Part shown: one piece after another, positions 55,886-64,000 of the stretch | Position numbering within the stretch: position 1 is the first letter of the stretch | Layout: the number at the start of each line of letters is the position of its first letter | Origin: Ligula intestinalis | Taxonomy: Eukaryota; Platyhelminthes; Cestoda; Diphyllobothriidea; Diphyllobothriidae | NCBI GenBank assembly: GCA_036362985.1 | Contig: JAYGXS010000003.1 | Coordinates: forward strand, 40,949,288 to 41,013,287 | Reading direction: 5' to 3' | DNA length: 64,000 bases | Program-made: the position numbers and the translations under genes | The notes under the pieces: generated by a model | Told to the model about the DNA's origin: nothing | The model's database searches: none | The model's input: the letters and a program-made list of their open reading frames with translations, nothing else

Positions 55886-56691
55886 AATGGAAAACTATTT
55901 GGCCTCTGCTGGCCGTACATCTATACAGACTTTGATGTACTCGAATAACAGTATGCGAGCTCTTGAAACCGAGACACCATTTTATCTATTCTATATGCGC
56001 ATGCAACTTTTTAAATATGCATCGAATTGACTATCTTGCGCATTATAAACCTGATTCTAAGGCGTGGCCCAATGCAGTTCTTGGAATCCGAAATTTGAGG
56101 GAGTTCAGTTTTCCTACTTCAAGTGGATAAGTGTCCCCCTCCTCCAGCACATTTCTTCCACAGCGCGTAGTAGGCTTTCTCCACGAGAGTACACCCATGT
56201 GCGCTCTTATGTAAGCTATATTCAACAGGAGCCATTGAAACCTGCCTACTAGCCCTAAGAGAATCGAGGCACTCCACGTAGTGGTAGACTCAAACACGTC
56301 AGGTTCATTATAGTGAGGATGGGTCGTGAGGACGAAGTTACCTGAATCTATCTCCCTCTCCTTTCCCTCGTCCATGCACCTGTCCGCCAACTTTGTATCG
56401 CCAGTCAATATTTTTTTCTCCGACTGGCTGCAGATGAGAGCATCCCAGGCGGATGTACTTTGATTGGAACTTGCTTAATGACAACGTCAGCAGCAAACAC
56501 TAGCGATGCTGTAAGCGCTCTTTACAAGCGATGTACAACAACCAGTGATCTTACCGGCAATAAAAGTACTGGACAGTACATACATTTCACTGTATCCTGA
56601 TCAGTGGATACGCACGATAACAGAAGAGCCTGATGGTTAAAAATAGTGCGTTTGCTTAGAAAAACAATAAAATATACAAATGTCGGTATGG
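55886..56691. other. Gap between the LINE and COX5B
   Basis: A 121-codon minus frame (56043-56408) has no recognised domain. No AATAAA for COX5B was found on the minus strand close to its stop. Confidence 0.4.
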
Positions 56692-56807
56692 TTAGTTTTT
56701 GAGGTACTCTTCAAAGTCAACTAATTTAAACCAATGTCCACAATAGCACTTCGCTGGCGGTCCTTTGGAAATCTCCATCCAGTTAATAGCATTGGCTTCC
56801 GGTTCAC
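56692..56807 (-). CDS. COX5B: COX5B exon 4 (second zinc pair, C-terminus)
   Basis: Starts TCTGTTACAG|GTGAAC. Reads [37 protein letters not shown], stop TAA. Confidence 0.88.
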
Positions 56808-58888
56808 CTGTAACAGATTTTACGCAGAGTGAGAAGACTAGCAAATTTGTGCCTGTGACATAAGTAAGAATTTGGGTGTTGGGAGAGACTTTAAAAATTA
56901 TGACAGCAGTTTTAATATCGATAAAGAAAGTCCGAAATTTGGCAATTAGCCCCATAGAAAGCATAGACAAGCACAAAACATTTTGTCAGGAGAACGACCC
57001 AATGAATCTAGGGTTAAATGGAACAGGAAACTGGGATGGAGAGAGGCAAGAAAAATTTATTATGAAGCCAAATAAACTTCATGGGAAGGCAGCACGTCAG
57101 AACTTCAAGAAACTAGCCAACTTCGAAAAAGACACTATATGATCATGCGGATCATGTGGCGACTGCTTCCAGAAAGATAAAGGCAACATAAAGGTGTATT
57201 GCGTTAGCTTAACCACTGGGGTCAGGCTCTTGACGGAAGAAACGTGAATCCCAAAACTTACACAAGCATCCAATAAGACGGGTAGGCGCAGATGACGCTA
57301 TTAAATTGGGTTCTTCTTCTGTTGTATATGTAGGCATTTTGACACGTCGTACTTCGTAGGGATCCTTTTTATATGATGAAATATAAACAGTTACCTGTTC
57401 ATAAACAATCTTTTCGACAGCCCTAAAGTCATTTCTTTTGATCGCATCACTCAAGCACTTCAGAGCATTTCCTGAAAAAATAAGCGTGATGTCCGTTAAA
57501 ATTACCCTCTGAAGAATGGTTAACGGTTGAGAAGGACCTTAGGTTCGGAGTGCGAAGTAGGCATCCCATGAGGCGCAAAGGTATCATCTTTACTCGGTTC
57601 TATTTTGGACATGAACAGAACACCGAAAGCGTAATTCAGCTCGAGAGACAGGTTCACAGCATATGAGTAATATTTAGTAGTACAGCTATATGGCTTATAA
57701 TGGATAAATTCATTAATAAGAGTTCATCTTCTGCTCACCGGAATAAATTTATAGATTTGCTGACGTTTCGGACAGCTGCGCCGGCTGTCTTTTGTCGAAG
57801 CGAATACCGTCTTTATCGATCAGCAAGTTTAAGACTGCGGCTGATTCGACAAAGGGCAGCGACCCAGCTGTCCGAAGCGTCAGCAAATCTATAAATTTAT
57901 TCTGGTGAGCAGAAGATGACTTCTTATTCTTATTCCGGAATTCTGACTTTTTCAAATTTGAGAAGTTTATTAATATTTAAAATTTCATTAATTGTTCGGT
58001 GAGGTGAACATAAAAAGGAAACAACTAAAATTTTGACATACAGGAAAATATGTGCAAAGTGATGACAACAGCGCAATTAAAAAGTAGACCAGTTTATTTG
58101 AAGGCCTTTATTTGCAGATGGAAACAAGGGTAATCCTGATACTCGTGCAGGTGTCCATAGTTTAATAGATCCACGCATCTCACGATGTGTCAGCCTATAA
58201 TTCTTAGAATATAATAAAATATATAGCGCACTTCTTTAAGCACTTCCTAGCACCATAAAGACTTAAGGCAACCATTTAATAACTCGCAACAACTGAAGAG
58301 GCCAGCACGTGATAAGCAAACCCGTGGGGTGCTGCCTACCTGCAGACCTTCGCACTTCGAAAACTTTGACACATGTCATAACTGAAATCCATTTTTGCTT
58401 CTGTATTGGAAACTTACAGTCGCTAAAGGCATTGGATTTGATCAGACGAGAACACATTAGGTGCATTAGAGAGAGGGAGAGAAAAGATCCACCTAGTGTT
58501 CAAACGGTTCAGCAAAACATGGCTCCATTCATTGAAACCAATGGATGGGATAATAAAAGTCAAAACTTAGAGGTTGGCACGATATTCACATCTATTACAG
58601 ACACAAGTCCAATTTCAACTTTTGGATTTCCCGTTTTTTACACGGGAGGTAGCGTGCTAGGAATGGAAGCACAGAGTGCTCATATGCCGATATACGACAA
58701 GACATACGTCGTCTTCGGCGCATAGTACGGGAAGACTTCGCAGCTATTAGTTCAGAGTGAACTAGATGAGCAGCCTCACCAAGAGTGGGATCGGAAAATT
58801 GCTTGACAGTTTTAAAGTGTCGCTGTGTTATAATGTCAACTAAAAAAGCATAAGAAACACCGGCTGCTGAAGACAGCATTCGGAGCAT
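56692..58888 (-). CDS. COX5B: Cytochrome c oxidase subunit 5B (COX5B), four exons
   Basis: Zinc-binding structural subunit of mitochondrial complex IV, on the matrix side. Exons in transcript order: 58888-58780, 57471-57395, 57364-57262 and 56807-56692. They total 405 nt and 134 residues with consistent phases (1, 0, 1). Residues 1 to about 30 ([20 protein letters not shown], then [10 protein letters not shown]) form a mitochondrial import sequence: basic and hydrophobic, without acids except D18. The core has [11 protein letters not shown] (mammals: DPYNVLAPK), EEPNLIAS (EDPNLVPS), RLIGCLC (RIVGCIC) and CGHWFKLV (CGAHYKLV). Length is close to the mammalian 129. Intron 2 is only 30 nt and could be read through in frame. 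The second zinc pair is C-x-C (C117, C119) instead of C-x-x-C. Identity is firm; exon 1 relies on splice logic. Confidence 0.88.
57262..57364 (-). CDS. COX5B: COX5B exon 3 (first zinc pair)
   Basis: Reads [34 protein letters not shown], and ends CTTGT|GTAAGT in phase 1. The codon split with exon 4 makes Cys97. Confidence 0.85.
57365..57394 (-). other. Candidate 30-nt intron in COX5B
   Basis: Minus strand begins GTAACTGTTTATATTTC and ends ATATAAAAAG. It has GT-AG ends, is AT-rich, and its length is a multiple of three with no stop, so retention would add [10 protein letters not shown]. Removal joins KIVYEQ to DPYEV, matching other COX5B proteins more closely. Confidence 0.6.
57395..57471 (-). 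CDS. COX5B: COX5B exon 2
   Basis: Starts after TTTTTTCAG. Reads [26 protein letters not shown], and ends GAACAG|GTAACT in phase 0. Confidence 0.75.
57700..57940. repeat. Foldback element in COX5B intron 1
   Basis: Left arm (about 57700-57800) and right arm (about 57845-57940) are inverted repeats over at least 75 bp: TTCTGCTCACCGGAATAAAT against ATTTATTCTGGTGAGCAGAA, and GACGTTTCGGACAGCTG against CAGCTGTCCGAAGCGTC. The spacer is about 45 bp. Both strands therefore encode nearly the same spurious peptide ([17 protein letters not shown]). The GACGTTTCGGACAG block resembles PLE terminal sequence. Confidence 0.8.
57941..58779. other. Rest of COX5B intron 1
   Basis: A 138-codon plus frame at 58309-58725 overlaps this intron antisense to COX5B. 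It shows no recognised domain and is not called. Confidence 0.4.
58780..58888 (-). CDS. COX5B: COX5B exon 1 (mitochondrial targeting sequence)
   Basis: 36 codons plus one base, ending at the strong donor CTCTTG|GTGAGG. Past the donor the frame stays open for about 60 more codons of Arg-rich sequence unlike COX5B, supporting the splice. Confidence 0.75.
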
Positions 58889-60593
58889 ACGTTTAAAAAT
58901 TAACAGGCCTTTTTAAGCAATGCCGGAAAAAATAACCAGACAGCAGTAGAGGATGAAGGGAAGAATGCAGACATCTATAAATCGTCAGATTGGGGTTTGG
59001 GTGATATGAACGTAACCGATTGATATAATACATAAATTTGTGAATTTTAATGAAGAATAAATGAAAGATTAGAGGTCAGAGTAACAGAGAGGTTCCGGAA
59101 AAACTAGGTCATGCAAGGGCAAGCACTGACAGATGCGAATGAGGCAGGACAATTAGCAACAACGCCAGAGAGATAACACGCGTGTGTGCGTCATGTCAGT
59201 GCACATAATATTACCCAAAATTTGCGGATAAAATGCACGTCATGCGATCTATTGGCCTGCCGACGTTGCATATTCGATCGCATTGTCCTTGCATGGTTGC
59301 AACGCAAACTGCCCACATTCAAATATTCAGACACAGTTTGGCCGTGAGTGTGTTCACTTATAATATGAGTAGGTTATACGTAAGTGGGTTGTTACCCATT
59401 ATAGCTAACTTAACTTAGACTTGTTGGCATCATAAATAAACGAAAGCAAACGACCAGTCAGTTTACATCTAAATGAACTTGAAAATCACTTTTCGTCTGT
59501 AGATCCCATTCCGTCGTGGTCTGCTGATCGGGATGCGTTAAGTGCGCCTTCCCCTGCTCAGCAGAATGAACTCACTACACAGCGCCTATATACGTATTCG
59601 TTTTTTTAATCATTCCTAATAAACTTTTCGTTTTCAATACGCCTACGCCTTGCATGCTTGCACGTACGTGCCGTACAACAAGTGTCCGTTACTAGACACG
59701 TAACCAATATAAGCAAAATTTGTGGGTTAAAACGTTCAGCGGGGGGAAGGAGAATATAGCAATAGGTATTAGATTACAAGCAATCCTTACTATTAAACTA
59801 AGTATAGGGATAAAGCGTAATGGTAAAGCTTCCCCTATCGCCGTTGTCAAGGGGTTTCGAACATGCCATTTCGCCTGTATACCGATTTGTTGTACAAAAA
59901 CGCTCTCGACGCGCGATTGGGATCTCGAAAGTGCGCTATCAAGGCAATGTCACGATGTATACGTATATGAAGTCCTAGTGGGTATGTCTCCTATTACAAA
60001 CTTGACTGTTTATCCTTAAAGGTGTTCGGCACTTGAATTTCTGACAGCAAATAGAAACTGTCGAACATAGCCGATGCCATAGTAAGGAGGCATGAGGCGT
60101 TGCTAGACACTAACAATCAATGTCTACCTAACCATAAAAAGAAGACTATGCCGACTGGTAAGCCCATTTATAATATCTTAACGTAATAATGGCTTGGAGA
60201 GGCTATTGCTGGGCCACCTTCGGATGCACAATCATGAACACTAGCAATGAACAGACAGGAAGCGCCCATTTATATATTTTCCCGGTTTTCCATTGTTTAG
60301 ATAAGTTTTCATAATTATAAACAGATTTCGAGTTAACTTAACTGCAAGTCAATGCGGGTAAAACGTAAAAAAGGGTTCGTTCGTAAAGTAAATTGATCAA
60401 TTTACACTTGTAAACCGTCATTATCGCAGATAGCCAGGTATCGCTAAAAATAGAGATCTACGGTGTGGGCAAAATAGATATCAATTAGATATTCAAATTT
60501 CTATGACTGGACATTTCTTAGAAGTTCTATATATGTAAATTGCTACCAGAAAGTCCTAAAAAATGAAGTGGCATATCACTTTACTTTCCATAA
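58889..60593. other. Upstream of COX5B, nothing recognised
   Basis: AT-rich flank that should include the COX5B promoter. No TATA box or other element can be assigned with support. Confidence 0.4.
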
Positions 60594-60823
60594 TGACAAT
60601 GTTCTGGAACCAAAGGATAGAATGGTTCCAGTAGGACCAAAGTGTAGCCTTTGGTTCCACTGCGCCGTGATTGCGTATATGGGCGGTATTCCGTGCGCTG
60701 GCCGGGGTAGTCTACAAGCCGTCATCGAAATCGATGGTCGGGCACGCACACACAAGCTCCCCCGTCCACCTACACGCTGGTCCCACTGGAACCATTCTAT
60801 CCTTTGGTTCCGGAAGATTGTCA
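60594..60823. mobile_element. Small inverted-repeat (MITE-like) element, 230 bp
   Basis: Left arm 60594-60639 begins TGACAATGTTCTGGAACCAA. Right arm 60778-60823 ends TTGGTTCCGGAAGATTGTCA. Arms are about 46 bp with a few mismatches. Each arm has its own small palindrome, GGAACCA...TGGTTCC. No transposase. Overlapping frames on both strands are by-products of the symmetry. Confidence 0.7.
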
Positions 60824-61510
60824 TTAGGGTTTCGACTAATCCAGCAGGAAACTGCACCGAAAAATGCAAAAAAAGCTTTTAAGACTTTTAACCAATTTTA
60901 AGTGGCTTTAATGAACTTGACGCCATAATAATTATATTTACGCATCCGTATACTGTCGTGCAAATGTTTTCTCCTCAGCCTTTTCTTCTTTAGAAAGTGC
61001 GCTGTGGAAAGGGGGCCAGTTAAACATATTTTCTCCAGTTTCTATTGATTGCTATCAATATCGACTGATATTTTTCGCTATTTTGAATCAAATAAGTCAG
61101 AAGTTCACTATTTTCTCCGTTTCAAAATTGAATTATGTATAAATTTTGCAGCACGACAATCGCTTCATGTCCATCAGTTCACAGGGCTACGATGAAAATG
61201 AGATAGGCGGAATATTTTAAAATTTCTCAATTAACTTGTTGCGCAGTGATCATGTAGGAAACTGACTTCATGCTTAGGGAATTTTTCGGATCGATGTTGC
61301 CCAAAAACTGAACTTTTGTACGAATATGACTGCGATGAACCACCGAAATAGGATCTAACGGAAATAGGAAAGAAAAAACTTACTGACAAGTGGCACAAAT
61401 TAGTAAACATTGATATTTATAGCATCTAGAGACACTTTAGTGTCAGAAAAAATTTAATATCTCACCCATAACTTACATGTGGCTCTAATTTTCTGCTTTT
61501 TATATTTAGA
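60824..61510. other. AT-rich gap, nothing recognised
   Basis: No reading frame, repeat or structure that I can support. Confidence 0.4.
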
Positions 61511-61545
61511 ACTAGCGCGGAAGCCCGGCTTTGCGTTGGGCTTCC
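61511..61545 (-). mobile_element. Candidate Helitron 3' terminus (hairpin plus CTAGT)
   Basis: On the minus strand GGAAGCCC (61545-61538) and GGGCTTCC (61526-61519) form an 8-bp stem with an 11-nt loop. GCG follows, and then CTAGT (61515-61511), fitting CTRRT. The next base outward is T, as expected for insertion between A and T. It lies 1.4 kb downstream of the helicase stop, same strand. The hairpin is closer to CTRRT than usual. Confidence 0.55.
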
Positions 61546-62932
61546 TTGCATGTTGTTGACACATATGTAGGCAAACCCTGTATGAGAACCTCTTAAAATG
61601 ATAATGTCCAGTTCAGTTTTGTTTTATTAGGGAAATATAGGTTAATACATTTGAACTCCCTCTTTGTACATAGCTATGACGCAGAACATGTGGCGTTGCC
61701 GGTAATGGAATTGGGTTAGGGGGGCAGACAGTAAAACACTTCTTACGCAATTTCCATAAGTCTACTTTTGAATGCCAGTTTTGGGATTTTAAGGAGAAAA
61801 ACTGTCGCTGGTGGGGTGTCCTGCTGTTGAAAGTGTTGCAATCATGTCAGGAGGAGGCCATCGCAGTTGTTAAGCATCCTAATAGCCGCATGAGGAGAAG
61901 ATCGCGGTGGTCACGAGAGCATCACCGAGTTCTGGAGATGTGCCCATCATACGTCCTTGCTGGTTACCGGGTCTGCCGACCAGATGACGAAACACGGGAG
62001 CCCACGATCAGCAAATGTTATTCTAAACAAACATAGTACTGAAAAGTAGCAAGCCGTATTTTTTTAATGTTATTTCTGCCAGAGAAGTCTGGTGGCAAAT
62101 CTTACTTGCTGACGGGCGGCAATGTAATTAAGGTGAGAATGATTAGTGAGCCCAAGGCTATATCTCTTCCCCCGCCCAACTTCTTAAAGTATTATGTGGT
62201 TAAACATTTACTTCTTGGCTAGGGAACGTAAATTTATATGTAGTTGTGGCGGAATTCATCAAAAAATTTCAATTAAATAAGATTATGCTTGTTTATGTAA
62301 ACTAAGAGGATTAAATTCAACCAACATTAAATTCTATTGCATAGAATATGAAATGTAGTTGAGGGATATTTGATCTTACGCAGGCAGAATTTTAAAAAAT
62401 GGAAATTAGTCCTCCTATAGGTGGAATGTAACCAAAAAATTTAACGTTAATCTACCGAGCATTTGAAAGTAGGTTTTTATTATAATTCGACGGGAGTTTT
62501 TGGCCTCGAAATCATGCTTGCCGTCTAGCATCATTAAAAAGAACATCTTTTTTTGCTGGTCAAACTGCATCTTAAACGTGTCCACAGATGGTATTAAAAT
62601 AAGAGCGAGTAAATAAGTATTTATGTGGCGGAAAGTGGCAAATGAGGAGAGCAGAATTTCGAAAGGCTAAAATTTATTCATCAAATAATTCAAAAATAGT
62701 GAGCAATATGGGATTGTGTGAAGACAGGAAATGAGGTACTATATAGAGTGGAGTTTTTAACAACAAAAAGAAACAGTTACGAACATTAAAATAATGATGA
62801 TAGGGCACGTTAGCGGGGAAAACTGTACGGTAATAAGCAATGGGGCAGAAGGTTGAGCGACTGCAGAAGTACATGGATATTTTCACACGTATAGTTCAAT
62901 ACGTGCCCTTAAGGAAATGGAAGGTAGAGTCG
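61546..62932 (-). other. Presumed Helitron 3' non-coding region
   Basis: Between the helicase stop and the candidate terminus. AT-rich; short frames only (for example 61827-62036 on the + strand), none recognised. Confidence 0.4.
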
Positions 62933-64000
62933 TCAGACTAACGCTTCTGGGTGAACAACATTTCTCGTAACCCCGTTGGGTTCCAAGACGTATAAATTAT
63001 TTTTCGAGCCAACTCGGGATATAGCAACGTAGAGCTGACCGTGGGAAAAGCACGTTTCTTCCAGGTGAATTCCAGCCACCCTGAAGGTTTGACCTTGGGA
63101 CTTGTTGATGGAAATGGCGAAGCAAACCTTCACTGGAAATTGTAGTCGTCGGAAGTTGAACGGAGTGTCAGATAGCACGATAGGAATGCGGGGGATATAA
63201 TCAGTCTCCCCTTTCGCACAACCGTTCATAATTGTGGCCTCTATGAGGTATGACATCTGCCGCTTGACAATTAGCCTAGTGCCATTGCACAGCCGCAATG
63301 GCATAGCATAATTGGCGCGCCAACATTCAGAATCAGTTTGTGTGATGGAACGCCAGATGTTTTCCAGCTGTACAGTTTTTGCTCACCTGGAAGAAGATGG
63401 ATATTTCTGTTGTTAATGGCATTGATGTTATGACCCGCCTTGGTACTTCTAATCAGCACGAACCGGAATCCCAAAGAGCCCGTAAGAGAGACAGTGAGAA
63501 GACCAGTCGGCCAGACAAAGCGTCTACTCAAACAAGAGCATGGTACAGCGCGTTAATGCAAGCAAGCGCAAGTCAGTCAGATACCAGGTGTATGTAATTT
63601 TAAGGGAACGCGAGAGACAGACATTGTCCGACAGTGGACAATCAGGATTGAGCCGACAAGACTGGCTCACAGCAGGCGGCCGTCGCGAAGCCGTTGAGTG
63701 CGTTGACTCATCATGGGACGTGTGGTGTCCCAACAAGTGACAAATTTGTTTGTCGGAGCAAGAATTCCTCGTTCGCATAGCTATTCTGCGTCGGAAATGT
63801 TAGTTTGAAGATTAGGGAAAACTTTGTCTTTAAGATCTTCGCCAATGCTCAGCAAATTTGCAACCAAACTAATGGGGATGTTTCCGGTTGCGTCTCTTTC
63901 AATTTTCCCTTCGCCAATCTTCAAGATGTTAGTTGAGAATCCGTCGGATACATGGGCATTGTGGAGGAGAACTCTAATATTGGTCGTGCGTTTCAATATC
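62933..64000 (-). pseudogene. Helitron RepHel helicase, C-terminal part, decayed
   Basis: Minus strand from the window edge: KRTTNIRVLLHN, FSTNILKIGEGKIE, DLKDKVFPNLQTN, a stop where Trp is expected, then LCERGILAPTNKFV. After an insertion of about 300 bp it reads INAINNRNIHLLPGEQKLYS, SGVPSHKLILNVGAPIM. After a frameshift it reads LRLCNGTRLIVKRQM, FNFRRLQFPVKVCFAISINK, SQGQTF, LYVAISRV and NVVHPEAL. These are the C-terminal motifs of PIF1-like helicases in Helitrons (LAPTN, LPGE, GxPxHxLxLKxGxPxM, CNGTRL, INKSQGQT, YVAxSRV). The nonsense codon, insertion and frameshift make it non-functional. The Rep and N-terminal helicase parts lie beyond the window. Confidence 0.88.
63430..63738. mobile_element. 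Insertion inside the Helitron helicase
   Basis: About 300 bp separate LAPTNKFV from INAINN, which are adjacent in intact Helitron helicases. It contains direct GACAGTGAGAAGACC and purine-rich blocks but no recognised element and no clear target duplication. Confidence 0.5.

Noticed and set aside
56043..56408. 121-codon minus frame between the LINE and COX5B
   Set aside because: No recognised domain. Could be an unrecognised repeat protein remnant.
58309..58725. 138-codon plus frame antisense to COX5B intron 1
   Set aside because: No recognised domain; lies opposite an intron of a firm gene.
58595..58779. Extension of COX5B exon 1 without splicing
   Set aside because: The extended Arg-rich frame does not match COX5B, and a strong GTGAGG donor gives the correct phase to exon 2.

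Overview
This is eukaryotic nuclear DNA from a flatworm, most likely a diphyllobothriidean tapeworm (Spirometra / Dibothriocephalus / Schistocephalus type). That placement is inference. It rests on split genes with kilobase introns full of decayed retroelements, one extremely short intron, and the wording of the LINE reverse transcriptases, which I recognise as a cestode type. Base composition is near-neutral to AT-rich. I see no bacterial operons, CRISPR arrays, rRNA genes or convincing tRNA genes.

Two host genes are supported. (1) A ubiquitin carboxyl-terminal hydrolase of the USP31/USP43 type lies on the + strand at 16251-50623. It can be modelled as 14 exons with continuous phase: 3105 nt and 1034 residues. 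The catalytic Cys box is in exon 1, zinc-finger Cys pairs are in exons 2 and 9, the His box is in exon 11 and a disordered C-tail is in exons 12-14. (2) COX5B, the nuclear gene for cytochrome c oxidase subunit Vb, lies on the - strand at 58888-56692. It has four exons, 405 nt and 134 residues, and contains a predicted 30-nt intron.

Everything else is repeats. At 1-16 kb there are a Penelope-like element fragment, two CR1-like LINE 3' ends, a foldback repeat with a hammerhead ribozyme beside it, and dispersed repeats. The USP introns (16-50 kb) hold two LINE fragments in permuted order, two RTE fragments, Penelope endonuclease remains, tRNA-headed SINEs in inverted pairs, a pogo-like miniature element and a 613-bp inverted-repeat element. 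At 52.2-55.9 kb a Jockey-type LINE is split into two head-to-head halves, the signature of twin priming. The right edge (61.5-64 kb) is the 3' part of a Helitron with decayed helicase and a candidate hairpin-CTAGT terminus.

The items most worth checking are the hammerhead ribozyme, the 81-bp in-frame tandem duplication inside the USP catalytic domain, the 30-nt COX5B intron with the altered zinc-binding spacing in the same protein, the GC-AG intron in the USP gene, the twin-primed LINE, and the Helitron terminus. All splice sites were read by eye. No transcript or homology search was available.
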